IMG/VR virus record: IMGVR_UViG_3300003177_000026
Location: 1 to 24,274 of that record
Length of the DNA: 24,274 nucleotides
From: a virus
Strand: one strand, 5' to 3'
Shown: piece by piece, positions 6,834 to 14,933 of the stretch
How positions within the stretch are numbered: the first letter of the stretch is position 1
Layout of the letters: every line of letters starts with the position of its first letter
The notes under the pieces: generated by a model
What the model was told of the DNA's origin: nothing
The model's input: the letters and a program-made list of their open reading frames with translations, nothing else
Database searches by the model: none
Made by a program: the position numbers and the translations under genes

Positions 6834-7855
6834 GTTATGACTCCGACATCAAGCACTTCATTATCTGCGATTACTTTTGTGTCTGTAGTTGCAGGTATAA
6901 CGAGTCTTGCGCCTTGAGATTGTAAATACTCAGCTAATCCTGCATAAGCATAAGTAGTATTTGGTTTTTGCGTGAGATACAGGTAATCTTTTATTGATTG
7001 AGTAACACTTGCTTGATTTGTAGCGTCATTTATAGCTAATTGTATGCTAAAATCTACTTTTGTAATAAGAGGTAAGAAATAATCTACACTTACATAAATA
7101 GGTACTGCATTTTTGCTTTCAAAGTATGCTTTTAGTTCATCCAAATCTGCTTGAACTGCAACACCATCATTTGAATATGTAAGTATTGTTATTCCAAACG
7201 TTCCAACTCCATATTTGTTGTCGCTTATAAAAGATGCTTTGACATTTGGAAGTTCATTTGCAAGTGCTTTATAAAAACTTTCATTATTGACATACGATGC
7301 TGTAGCGAATTTTTGTCGAGTTCTAGTTCTTACGCTTTCTATCGTCTCTTCATCTATCGCACCGCTAAAGCCATCTACACAATGAGCTTTGTTGTTTATC
7401 CCAACTATTGGAACAGAGAGAAACATATCAATACTTTGAAGTGTATTATTCAATGTGCCACTTTTTACGCTTTCACATTTTACGTTAGCAACTCCGAGCA
7501 GTATCGTACCATCTTCAATAGTGATGTATTCTAAGTTGTTATAGACTAGCTTTGTTCCGGTCGGCACTATTGTTGCATCTGTGCCGTAGAATGTTACCGT
7601 AGCAGTTGCTTTTGTTGGGTTTTTTCGCGTGATGTTTTTAAGTGGAGCGAAGTATTTTAATACCCTGTCAGATGAACATGAATTAAGAAAGCTATCTTTT
7701 TCAATGCGATCCAAGTAAATGTATAAAAGTTGAAATGTAGCACTAAGTGAGTTTGATATTTGTTCAAAGAATGACTTTTTAAGCGGAGTGATTGCATTTT
7801 TTAATGATGCTATAAAGTCGTTATATATCCGATTCTTTAACTCTAATATTGTCAT
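6824..7855 (-). CDS. Baseplate J-like protein (Mu gp47)
   Basis: The 343-aa wedge protein has the baseplate J core: SCSSDRVLKYFAPLKNITRKNP, then TATVTFYGTDATIVPTGTKL, GTLNNTLQSIDMFLS, and DGFSGAIDEETIESVRTRTRQ. These are all landmarks of the gpJ/gp47 family. I chose ATG 7855 (MTILELKNR) rather than the longer frame to 7906, because 7855 has AGACGGA upstream and the extra 17 residues would read through the leader hairpin at 7878-7894. It begins the third leader-punctuated block of the late operon. Confidence 0.9.
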   Translation of the reverse strand: MTILELKNRIYNDFIASLKNAITPLKKSFFEQISNSLSATFQLLYIYLDRIEKDSFLNSCSSDRVLKYFAPLKNITRKNPTKATATVTFYGTDATIVPTGTKLVYNNLEYITIEDGTILLGVANVKCESVKSGTLNNTLQSIDMFLSVPIVGINNKAHCVDGFSGAIDEETIESVRTRTRQKFATASYVNNESFYKALANELPNVKASFISDNKYGVGTFGITILTYSNDGVAVQADLDELKAYFESKNAVPIYVSVDYFLPLITKVDFSIQLAINDATNQASVTQSIKDYLYLTQKPNTTYAYAGLAEYLQSQGARLVIPATTDTKVIADNEVLDVGVITWL

Positions 7856-7861
7856 TTTGTC

Positions 7862-7911
7862 ATTCCGTCTATTAGTTGAGTGTTGCACACACTCGGTATT
7901 AAGCAATTATA
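7862..7911 (-). promoter_or_regulatory. Late leader element J: TATAAT, hairpin, ACTAA-n-AGACGGA
   Basis: Reading leftward: TATAAT (7911-7906), 11 bases, a hairpin GAGTGT-GTGCA-ACACTC (7894-7878), then ACTAATAGACGGA (7876-7864), and the gp47 ATG at 7855. The same ordered elements occur before terS and before the gpW-like gene. I read it as an internal promoter plus a structured 5' leader. Which part acts as DNA and which as RNA is not known. Confidence 0.65.
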
Positions 7912-7918
7912 TCTTAAA

Positions 7919-7935
7919 TTCTTTGATAAATCAAA
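7919..7935. repeat. 17-bp repeat copy A (pairs with 20323-20339)
   Basis: The leftward strand reads TTTGATTTATCAAAGAA, identical to the copy at 20323-20339. The core TTTGAT-TT-ATCAAA has 6-bp inverted arms. Here it overlaps the stop codon of the gp46-like gene and lies just upstream of the TATAAT of leader J. Confidence 0.6.
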
Positions 7936-8344
7936 CTATTTTTGTCAATATATTTAGGTTTTCATCTAAAGAGTAGATTAAATTATCTTTATTCTCATTA
8001 TTTCCGTAAAAAATTATAGTTCTGTCTAGTCTATTTCCGTTTTTAACAGACAAAATATCAATCTTATTTACTATTCCGTCATCTATGAGCCACTGCAAAG
8101 CCTCTCTTAATCCATTTTCATTCTTTTTTATGTTTTCATCACTTAGTTTTTCTAAATGATACTCTTTGTTTCCTACTGTCTTGCCATCTATTTGAGTGCC
8201 TATCTGTCTTTTGCTTGCATCTGTAAAGATAGATAAGATTGAAGCAGTTATGTAACTGTCATCTTTCTTAGTGTCGTTATTTTCTACTGCTGTATCAAAG
8301 AAAAAATCAGTACCTATTATATGATCTTGTAAATAAATATCCAT
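7931..8344 (-). CDS. Mu gp46-like baseplate wedge protein
   Basis: The 137-aa product has a gp46/gpW25-like arrangement: an early DLY-type segment (MDIYLQDH), a central YITASILSIFTDASKR, and an acidic ALQWLIDDGIVNKIDILS strand-turn near residue 88, the part that forms the wedge fold. It lies between gp45 and gp47, exactly the Mu order. Its TGA lies inside the 17-bp repeat. Confidence 0.8.
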   Translation of the reverse strand: MDIYLQDHIIGTDFFFDTAVENNDTKKDDSYITASILSIFTDASKRQIGTQIDGKTVGNKEYHLEKLSDENIKKNENGLREALQWLIDDGIVNKIDILSVKNGNRLDRTIIFYGNNENKDNLIYSLDENLNILTKIV

Positions 8345-8353
8345 TTATTATCC

Positions 8354-8878
8354 TTATGATGGAGGGTTTGTCTCCGCTTGTGAATTTCCTGCACTGTCAG
8401 TACCTTGAGAATGTGTATGTGTATCATCTATTGATGTTCCGTTTGCCGTGATAGTTCCTGTAAATGCTGATACGCTTGCGTTTACTGTGAAGCTTGAAGT
8501 GTTTATAGTATAATCTGTACAGTCAGACTGAATACTTTTTGCCTTAATCGTTATCTTATCTTTTTCAACTTTTATATAGTCTCCGTTTTGGTTATAAACA
8601 ACACTATCACCGCTTGCAACATCAATGATGCTCGCTATATGCTCATTTGCTATAACGATGCTTTCATTTCCTATCCTTGCAACTACGCATCGACTGTCAA
8701 GTGGAGCATTTGAGTTGAAACCGAACTGATTTACTTTTAATGCGTCTTCAATATTTCTAAGTGTCTTTAGCTGCACTTCTTGAAGCTTTCCATTACCGCC
8801 TATGACGTTTGTATATTTACCTATTTTTAAGATGTTTTCTAATTTTTCGTTAATATACTCTATGATCTGATTAAACAT
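8354..8878 (-). CDS. Mu gp45-like baseplate spike/assembly protein (gpV type)
   Basis: The 174-aa product is the membrane-piercing spike under the tail tube. An N-terminal helix leads to an OB-like domain (about residues 28-105, LQEVQLKTLRNIEDALK to VASGDSVVYNQNGDYIKVEKDKITI), then a beta-helix stretch of alternating residues. The tip carries DDTHTHSQG, the H-x-H metal-binding apex of phage spikes. I start at ATG 8878; TTG 8881 is also in frame. The start overlaps the end of the gpP gene. Confidence 0.85.
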   Translation of the reverse strand: MFNQIIEYINEKLENILKIGKYTNVIGGNGKLQEVQLKTLRNIEDALKVNQFGFNSNAPLDSRCVVARIGNESIVIANEHIASIIDVASGDSVVYNQNGDYIKVEKDKITIKAKSIQSDCTDYTINTSSFTVNASVSAFTGTITANGTSIDDTHTHSQGTDSAGNSQAETNPPS

Positions 8879-9791
8879 CAAATAATCCTTTGCTCACGAA
8901 AGTAACATTTGACACTGTTCCGCTATTGTCTTTTGTATATGTTATCTCCTTGATTAAAAATGAACTGTTTACTATCTCTGTTTCTATTTTCACTATCGTG
9001 TTTATTTCAAGTTCCCATCCGTGAACAACTGCTGATAATGACAATTCTTCAGATTTATTCTTGTTATACTGCCATTTTGCAAGGTCTTGATTTGTCTTAT
9101 CTTCCGTATTAACTTTTACGAACGGGCGAAATCTTGATACTGTGTCATCTGATACTATTCCGTCTGTTACATCATCTATCATACTTTCTTTTTTGTAAAC
9201 ATATTTGTCATGTCTATACGTGAGCTTTTTCGTGTATTTGAGACTTTTAAAATCATCGTCTTTGAGTATGATTCCACTCTCTTTTTTATCGTTCTTTACT
9301 ATGACTATATTTCCGTCTTTATCGCTTATAGGCAGTGTATTTGTTTGTTTGCATAGTCTGTTTATAGCATTGAAGTATGTCTCGCCAACTTTAGTATTAA
9401 ATACTTTTAGTGGAGATAGTTTTATATTTGATACTACTTTCATCCCAAACTCTGAAACTATATTGCTCATTATTTGCAGCACATTCAGCTTGTTGTACTG
9501 CTGAGGCGTGAGAATGTTGCTGTCTATAAGGTCTCCGGTCTTACTTCTTCCTGATATTCTAGTAGGCATCTTTTTATCGCATATTGATGCTGTTATCTCG
9601 TCAATGTATCCAGTTAAGAATGTTTTATCATCGACAAGTATCTCTACAACATCATCATTCTGTATGGATAATTCCGATCCGTTTAAAATCTCCATAGAGA
9701 ATGTGTGCGCGATTGATGTCATAGATTTAGTGATCGATACTTTTTCCCATCCGCTGTATTTTACATTGTTTACTTTTAATTCTAATATCAT
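8871..9791 (-). CDS. Mu gpP/gp44-like baseplate hub protein
   Basis: The 306-aa hub protein starts with a beta-rich domain (MILELKVNNVKYSGWEKVSI), has the gp27/gpD-like core with LTGYIDEITASI and NVLQIMSNIVSEFGM, and TYFNAINRLCKQTNTLPISDKDG, all typical of gp44 and late-control D proteins. In the virion it links tube and spike. ATG 9791 overlaps the stop of the upstream gpN gene (ATGA-type), so translation is probably coupled. Confidence 0.85.
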   Translation of the reverse strand: MILELKVNNVKYSGWEKVSITKSMTSIAHTFSMEILNGSELSIQNDDVVEILVDDKTFLTGYIDEITASICDKKMPTRISGRSKTGDLIDSNILTPQQYNKLNVLQIMSNIVSEFGMKVVSNIKLSPLKVFNTKVGETYFNAINRLCKQTNTLPISDKDGNIVIVKNDKKESGIILKDDDFKSLKYTKKLTYRHDKYVYKKESMIDDVTDGIVSDDTVSRFRPFVKVNTEDKTNQDLAKWQYNKNKSEELSLSAVVHGWELEINTIVKIETEIVNSSFLIKEITYTKDNSGTVSNVTFVSKGLFDV

Positions 9792-10990
9792 CTTGAAAGC
9801 ACCACTATATCGCCACTTATAAATATTGGATTAACGATTGAATTATTATCAAGCACCTCATCTACTCGTGAAATATCATTGTACTTATCCATTGTATATT
9901 GAAAAATGTCAGTAGTTATAGATACTCTATCTGTTTTTAAATTCTGCAGTTTTGAAAACTTAGCAGTGTAAAAAGATATAAACTCTTTGCGTGACTCTTG
10001 GTACTTGTCTAATAAGTCTTGCTTTGCTACAGTGTCGCCAATATCTCCGTTGTTAATTATGTCATTTTCTAACAATTCCATCACTCTTAAAATATCATCT
10101 TTACAACTTCCAAAGTCATCGCCTGTTGAAAAGTTTACATATTCAAGATTTTTTATAGCTGTGTGTATCATACCTGCAATTACACAATTTTGATAAGCTT
10201 TTGATGCTTCTAGTGCTTTAGCCTCCGCATAGTTGTTCGATGTTCTTATGCTGTTTGCCTCTGCCATTTCTCTCAGTGATGAAGTGTAATTCTTTTGTGA
10301 AGTAGAACTAAAAAGTTTTAAGTTCGTTACATCGTCAAAGTTTGCCCAAATGCTCACTATCTCATTTGCAAGGCTATCAACTGATATGATGTCGCCTTTT
10401 ACAGTTCCTATTATATTTCCTACTTTAGATTTGATATTTTGTGAGAAGTCTCTAGTGTCTTCAAGAAATTTTATGCCGTCTTCAACTTTTCCCCACATTT
10501 TCGTTATATCATCCACTACGCTATTACGAAGCAAATCTCCAATAGCAGGATAAAATGACTTTTTAAAGTTTGCTATTGCTGCAGGTCTCACATCAACTGT
10601 ATAAAGTATTTCTTTTGTCTTTTTGAGTTTATTTGTAGCTTTTTTGAAAGTTATATCTACTGTTGCCATTCCTATTTTAGAAATAGACTCTTTTATGCTC
10701 CATGTATCGACATATACTTCTATCTTTCCGTGAAACTTGTCTATAAGTATTCCGCTTGATGTATCCTCTAATGCTTGTTTTATTGCTTGTTTTTGGTCTA
10801 AGTAGTTATCTCCGCCTATGTACCCACTAACTTTTATAGTATTGTTTTTTAGTCCATTGCTTTCTGTAAGCGTTCCACCATTTATAAAGCTATGGTCCGT
10901 TAATCTTTGGCCGCCTGATAATTCATCATCTTTTGTATAAAAAGGTACTCCGCGAAATGAAGACTGATTTAGTTTTTTTATATCAAACAT
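9788..10990 (-). CDS. Mu gpN-like baseplate / DNA-circularisation family protein
   Basis: The 400-aa product carries the DNA_circ_N signature at its N-terminus: SSFRGVPFYTKDDELSGGQR, then HSFINGG and a GYIGGDNYLDQKQAIKQAL segment (residues about 12-95). Despite the family name, Mu gpN is a baseplate component that binds the tube end. The rest is helical. It overlaps the tape measure stop by one base and is followed by gpP, the Mu order. Confidence 0.85.
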   Translation of the reverse strand: MFDIKKLNQSSFRGVPFYTKDDELSGGQRLTDHSFINGGTLTESNGLKNNTIKVSGYIGGDNYLDQKQAIKQALEDTSSGILIDKFHGKIEVYVDTWSIKESISKIGMATVDITFKKATNKLKKTKEILYTVDVRPAAIANFKKSFYPAIGDLLRNSVVDDITKMWGKVEDGIKFLEDTRDFSQNIKSKVGNIIGTVKGDIISVDSLANEIVSIWANFDDVTNLKLFSSTSQKNYTSSLREMAEANSIRTSNNYAEAKALEASKAYQNCVIAGMIHTAIKNLEYVNFSTGDDFGSCKDDILRVMELLENDIINNGDIGDTVAKQDLLDKYQESRKEFISFYTAKFSKLQNLKTDRVSITTDIFQYTMDKYNDISRVDEVLDNNSIVNPIFISGDIVVLSR

Positions 10991-12498
10991 TAGAATTGTT
11001 TCCCATCGTTTAAAAATACATCTGTTTGTGTTGATCCTGCTGTTTCAACACTTCTTACTTTTCCATCTGCTACATTTACATGAACGGCTACCGGTACTAC
11101 TGTTTTGCTGTTGTTTTGAATAGTTTGCAATGCGTTTTGTGGCTGTGTCTGCTTTTGTGGTTCATCGCCTGAGAAAAAACCGCTTACAGTATCGACAATA
11201 CCGCCTAAACTCATATTTGACAATTTATCAGCATATTTCATAATCATTGCAAACTTACTTACTACCCAGTCTATCTGCTTTCCTATCATTCCAAAATACC
11301 AATTAAACCCATCACCTATGAACTTAAATACTTTTACAGCACCTCTTCCAAATCTATCTACTAGATTTCTGAATCCATCAAACTTATTATATGCCCATAT
11401 TACACCGGTTGTGACTGCTGCGAATCCTGCAACAATCAATCCTATAGGATTTGCATACATTGCAGCATTAAGCGCGAACATTCCTATTTTAAATAGTGCA
11501 ACACCTGCTACTACATCTCCGATATGATTTTGCAATGAAGACAAAAGTCCTATGCCGCCTTTTATTGCGTCAAACACTCCGACAACTGCAACTTTAACTT
11601 TTGTAATTGCCTCGTCTCTGTATTTTGCATTTTTAAACTTCTCTGTGAAGTCGCTCATTAATCCGGTAACTTCTTTGAGAACTGGAGTAAGTGCTTTGAA
11701 CTTTATGCTGTTTACTGCGAAGCTCAAATCTTGCATAGTATCATTATAGGCTGCTGCTGCTTTTATGTCCTCTTTTGACGCACCGCCTCCTAACTCTTTA
11801 AGTCTTTTGCGTGAGGCTATCAATCCGTTTACACCCTCATCGAGCATAAGTAATGATTTTCTACCAGTCATACCAAATGCGGCATCAGCTAAAGCCATCT
11901 TCGATTGTTGTGTTGGAAGCTTTGCATATGTCTTTAGTATCATCTCATATGCTTCTTTATTGCTTTTTGCACCTTTTAACTGCATTGCTAGTGCAGGACT
12001 TATCTTTTTAATGACATTTGCCATAAGTCCTGATCCTGTAGATTGAAATACACCAAGCCTCTTTGTAAAACGAGTAAGTGAAGCATCCATATCATCAGTT
12101 GATAGTCCTGCGTGTTTGGCCTGCTCATGCATCGCTTGAAGCTCATCAGTAGGTAGTTTTAAATTCCCTGCTTTTTTACCTAATTTATCAAGAGACTCTG
12201 CTTGCTGATTGACTGCCATAGCAAGCCCGCCTCCAAGAAGAAAGCTTCCTATTCCTGCAAGCTTACTAAATCCTGATGCGTATCCTTTCAGTCCTTTTTT
12301 TCCTGCATTTATGCTTCTGTTTACTCTGGTTAGTTTCTTGCTTAATCTTGTGAGTGACGACTGGCTTTTATTTACATTCGATGAAGCTTTTTTAGATGCA
12401 TTTCCTAAACCTATAAAGGACTTTGCAACATTTTTAAGCGGTGATGATGCTCTATCGACAATTGATACTTTACCCTGTGCAGGTTTTATTGATGCCAT
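10990..12498 (-). CDS. Tail tape measure protein
   Basis: The 502-aa protein sets tail length. It has a basic N-terminus, a glycine-rich segment (KLAGIGSFLLGGGLAMAVNQQ, about residues 76-96), a phage tape-measure helical region with LGKKAGNLKLPTDELQAMHEQA, and a hydrophobic block (about residues 325-375, from VVAGVALFKIGMF to VIWAYNKF) that would enter the host membrane. At roughly 1.5 Å per residue this predicts a short tail of about 75 nm. ATG 12498 has AAAAGGAC 8 bases upstream. It follows the frameshifted tail chaperone, as in most long-tailed phages. Confidence 0.9.
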   Translation of the reverse strand: MASIKPAQGKVSIVDRASSPLKNVAKSFIGLGNASKKASSNVNKSQSSLTRLSKKLTRVNRSINAGKKGLKGYASGFSKLAGIGSFLLGGGLAMAVNQQAESLDKLGKKAGNLKLPTDELQAMHEQAKHAGLSTDDMDASLTRFTKRLGVFQSTGSGLMANVIKKISPALAMQLKGAKSNKEAYEMILKTYAKLPTQQSKMALADAAFGMTGRKSLLMLDEGVNGLIASRKRLKELGGGASKEDIKAAAAYNDTMQDLSFAVNSIKFKALTPVLKEVTGLMSDFTEKFKNAKYRDEAITKVKVAVVGVFDAIKGGIGLLSSLQNHIGDVVAGVALFKIGMFALNAAMYANPIGLIVAGFAAVTTGVIWAYNKFDGFRNLVDRFGRGAVKVFKFIGDGFNWYFGMIGKQIDWVVSKFAMIMKYADKLSNMSLGGIVDTVSGFFSGDEPQKQTQPQNALQTIQNNSKTVVPVAVHVNVADGKVRSVETAGSTQTDVFLNDGKQF

Positions 12499-12531
12499 GT
12501 TTCAAGTCCTTTTTTGTTTGAAATACACTCA

Positions 12532-12555
12532 AAGCGATAAATCTAATTATCGCTT
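12532..12555. other. Stem-loop between tail chaperone and tape measure genes
   Basis: AAGCGATAA and TTATCGCTT form a perfect 9-bp stem with a 6-nt loop. The stop codon of the extended chaperone (12545-12543) lies in the loop. There is no U-run after it on the coding strand, so it is more likely an mRNA-stability or translation element than a terminator. Confidence 0.5.
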
Positions 12556-12922
12556 GGAATACATTTTAAAGCCAATTCATAAAGAGTATCTATTCTGTTG
12601 AGTGTTTTTAGTTCAGATGGCTGAGTGTGAAACACACTCATTATAGTTGCCATCTTCTCTAAATACTCTACTCTTCGCCTATAAACTTTCCCACTAAACC
12701 TGCAAGTTTATTGTAGTCAGATGGATGCAGGCTTCCAACTTGTTCACCTGTCAGTCCAGTAATGTTACATACTGCATCTTTGAGATTTGCACCTGTTGGA
12801 ATTGCTATGACATCAAGGAAATCATCAGCAGATATGTCCGCTTCTTCTTTTACTTGAATATCTTTTATTTCATTTTCGCCTAGTGCGTCTTTGATTGATC
12901 GTCTTAGTGTAAATTTCTGCAT
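12543..12922 (-). CDS. Extended tail assembly chaperone, made by -1 frameshift
   Basis: At 12692-12686 the coding strand carries G GGA AAG, a canonical -1 slippery heptamer and the same one lambda uses for gpG-T. After the slip the reading frame continues VYRRRVEYLEKMATIMSVFH and ends IPSDN with TAG at 12545-12543, giving a 126-aa product instead of 84. The gene between tube and tape measure having a -1 extension is the rule in contractile and siphovirus tails. The extended form binds the tape measure during assembly. Confidence 0.85.
12622..12645 (-). promoter_or_regulatory. Degenerate copy of the late leader hairpin inside the chaperone extension
   Basis: Reading leftward: TATAAT (12645-12640), then TGAGTGTG-TTT-CACACTCA (12640-12622), then ACTAAAA about 10 bases further. 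The GAGTGTG/CACTC arms match leaders S and J, but the loop is TTT instead of GTGCA and the AGACGGA block is missing. It lies within translated sequence, so it may be chance or a decayed copy. Confidence 0.35.
12668..12922 (-). CDS. Tail assembly chaperone, short form (Mu gp41/P2 gpE type)
   Basis: The 84-aa zero-frame product (MQKFTLRRSIKDALGENEIK) has the acidic, helical composition and size of gp41/gpE-type chaperones, with TGLTGEQVGSLHPSDYNKLAGLVGKFI near its end, the conserved part. It chaperones the tape measure before tube polymerisation. ATG 12922 overlaps the tube protein stop. The slippery site lies 18 bases before its TAG. Confidence 0.85.
   Translation of the reverse strand: MQKFTLRRSIKDALGENEIKDIQVKEEADISADDFLDVIAIPTGANLKDAVCNITGLTGEQVGSLHPSDYNKLAGLVGKFIGEE
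12686..12692 (-). other. -1 ribosomal frameshift site GGGAAAG
   Basis: The heptamer sits in frame as G-GGA-AAG, allowing both tRNAs to re-pair on GGG-AAA. The -1 frame is open from there to 12543. No strong stem-loop lies within 10 nt downstream. The nearest hairpin (12622-12640) begins about 45 nt away, so stimulation, if any, is not evident. Confidence 0.8.
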
Positions 12923-13281
12923 TATCTAACCTTTACATTTCCGGTAAACTCATACTCTACTACACCATCTGAAGCAGTAACACTTGGATCTGCTGTCTGT
13001 GTCATATTTGTACCGACTACTGTTTTACCATCGACAAGTTCTAAGATTACCTCGCCGTCTTCCATGTCTCTGAATTTGTCCGTATCTGCTTTTTTGAGCG
13101 TTGATACTTGCACCTTGACGTATCCTGCTTTTCTCTCTTGCGTTGTAAACATAACTTCGCCAGTTCCGTCATCAAGAACAGATGTTTTTTCTGCTCCAGA
13201 TGGCTTATACTCAGCCGTTCCTGTCTTAACTTGGATTGTCTGATTATTAATAGTCAGTCTTTTAATTCCTACGCTTGCCAT
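12922..13281 (-). CDS. Tail tube protein (Mu gpM-like)
   Basis: The 119-aa product forms the inner tube of the contractile tail. It is beta-rich with the tube-family opening IKRLTINNQTIQVKTGTAEY, the central VMFTTQERKAGYVKVQVSTL and the end GVVEYEFTGNVKVR. Length and pattern match the Mu-type tail tube family. It follows the sheath gene by nine bases (AGGAGG upstream of ATG), as in Mu. Confidence 0.9.
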   Translation of the reverse strand: MASVGIKRLTINNQTIQVKTGTAEYKPSGAEKTSVLDDGTGEVMFTTQERKAGYVKVQVSTLKKADTDKFRDMEDGEVILELVDGKTVVGTNMTQTADPSVTASDGVVEYEFTGNVKVR

Positions 13282-13290
13282 TTATTCCTC

Positions 13291-14748
13291 CTAAACTTCA
13301 TAGTTGATTAACATTGCTTGCTGTAGAAGCACGTTAATTACATCAATGTTCATTGTTGAGTTGATACGATTGCCGACTTTTTCTACAACAATACTATCCT
13401 CAAAACCTTTTAAGTTTTCACACACTGCGTCTTTTACAAGTTGCTCATAATTTAGTACCAAATACTGTTTATAAAGATTTGGAGTCATTACTTGAACACC
13501 TGGTCCGAATAGATCAGAGTCATTCCCTACTTTAAAGTTTTGGTACTGTGACATTCTTACTATGAATGTGTAACGAACATATGAGATAGTCAAGAACACT
13601 CTTAGATCTGTATCATCAACATTGAGCGCGATACCTTGCGCATCTTTTTGAAGCGTAGTTACTGTTCTATCAATGATTACTTTGCTTCCCATAACTCTAT
13701 AAGTAGCAACACCACCACCAGCCAAAACATTTCGCTCTGTTCTAATTCTCTCACTCAATGGCAAGAAACCTGCAAGTTCTTTGTTTAAATAACCTGCGCC
13801 CGGATTACTTTGTGCAATGTCTCCAACAAGTGCAATCATTCCGGCAGCTTGCTCAAAACCAGTTGCAAACACAGAGTAGTTATCAAGAACTGTAATAAAT
13901 GCACTGTTGATTGAATCTGTTTTTGTTGTGAGGTTTGTAACAGTATCGTTCACACCTACAACACAAAAACCATCGAGTAGTTCAGTAGCCTTGAAGTTGT
14001 CAGTAAGCGCAACATCTATAAGTGAAAGATTAGAGTTGTCAGTATATGGTTGTGCAATCAAATTAAACTGATTGTTTTCGAGTATTGATTGTACTCCAGT
14101 TGTTGTAAGGTCAGGATCGCCTGCACCGCCTGCAAAATCTGAAATGGCAACGGTAAGTCCAAGTGGAGTAACATCATCGGAATTGTAGTTCATCATTGAT
14201 TTTAGCGTGTTTCCGTATGTACCTTTATGCACAGCTGTCAAGTTCACTTGCTCAAGCACTGTTGCATCAACTGCCGCAGTAAACTGATTGTCTGTGTATT
14301 CTGCAATTTTTGCGTTCAATGCTGTTGCGATCGATGCACCTGTGTCTCCGACTGCAACTGCTACCTTATAAGCTCTGCCATTTACATAAAATGCAAGTGT
14401 TCCATTTTCAGTTGCCGTTCCTGTGATTGTAACATTACCTGCTGCTTGAATACCATTTGCATCGTCATCAAGTGCGATTACTTTTAATTTAACGCTCTTG
14501 TTGATGTCGTAGTATCTTCCAATAGCTGCTGCAAGCATAGAAGTAGCACCGAATTTCTTTACTGCTTCCTCTTTTGAAAAAATGTCAAGCACTTCATTTG
14601 GAACTGCTGTACCTGCTGCTGTTTTTTGTCCGAATATCAAAGCTGTGTACTCTTGCTTGATTGATCCAGTTGTGCTAATTGCTTTTCTAAGCTCTGCATA
14701 CACAAAAGGGATATTCATATTAAAAATTTCATTAAAACCAATAGCCAT
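13291..14748 (-). CDS. Contractile tail sheath protein (Mu gpL-like)
   Basis: The 485-aa protein is the sheath subunit that contracts on infection, close to Mu gpL in length. Visible landmarks are IPFVYAELRKAISTTGSIKQEYTALIFG at the start (residues about 14-40), AVGDTGASIATALNAKIAEY (about 125-145), ALVGDIAQSNPGAGYLNKELAGFLPLS, and the C-terminal VQVMTPNLYKQYLVLNYEQL. This gene marks the phage as a myovirus. The start overlaps the DUF2635 stop by one base. Confidence 0.9.
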   Translation of the reverse strand: MAIGFNEIFNMNIPFVYAELRKAISTTGSIKQEYTALIFGQKTAAGTAVPNEVLDIFSKEEAVKKFGATSMLAAAIGRYYDINKSVKLKVIALDDDANGIQAAGNVTITGTATENGTLAFYVNGRAYKVAVAVGDTGASIATALNAKIAEYTDNQFTAAVDATVLEQVNLTAVHKGTYGNTLKSMMNYNSDDVTPLGLTVAISDFAGGAGDPDLTTTGVQSILENNQFNLIAQPYTDNSNLSLIDVALTDNFKATELLDGFCVVGVNDTVTNLTTKTDSINSAFITVLDNYSVFATGFEQAAGMIALVGDIAQSNPGAGYLNKELAGFLPLSERIRTERNVLAGGGVATYRVMGSKVIIDRTVTTLQKDAQGIALNVDDTDLRVFLTISYVRYTFIVRMSQYQNFKVGNDSDLFGPGVQVMTPNLYKQYLVLNYEQLVKDAVCENLKGFEDSIVVEKVGNRINSTMNIDVINVLLQQAMLINYEV

Positions 14749-14933
14749 TATTTAGCTCCTCTTTTTTTAGATGTTTTCGTCTTGGATAAATCCTCAATCT
14801 TTACATCTCCATCGTTTAAGCGATTCATCCAAAATGAAGATACACTCTGAACTACTATGCCGTCTTGTGAAACTCTTTTCATAGTTTCAGGGTTTATTAC
14901 TTTTAAGCCATCTTTAGGCGTAATTTTAAACAT
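14748..14933 (-). CDS. DUF2635 family protein (Mu gp38-like)
   Basis: The 61-aa product has the short DUF2635 layout: an N-terminal strand (MFKITPKDGLKVINPETM), a VVQSVSSFWMNRLNDGDV core and a basic tail (KTKTSKKRGAK). In Mu this gene sits directly before the sheath gene, as here. Its function in tail assembly is unknown. It overlaps the upstream terminator gene by 8 bases. Confidence 0.8.
   Translation of the reverse strand: MFKITPKDGLKVINPETMKRVSQDGIVVQSVSSFWMNRLNDGDVKIEDLSKTKTSKKRGAK

Noticed and set aside
7856-7906. Longer N-terminus for the baseplate J gene
   Set aside because: The extra 17 residues are read through the leader hairpin and AGACGGA block. The ATG at 7855 has the right ribosome binding site and family N-terminus.
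12209-12601. Plus-strand open frame opposite the tape measure start
   Set aside because: Mirror frame of the tape measure and chaperone genes, with low-complexity Ser/Leu/Phe composition and no independent ribosome binding site.
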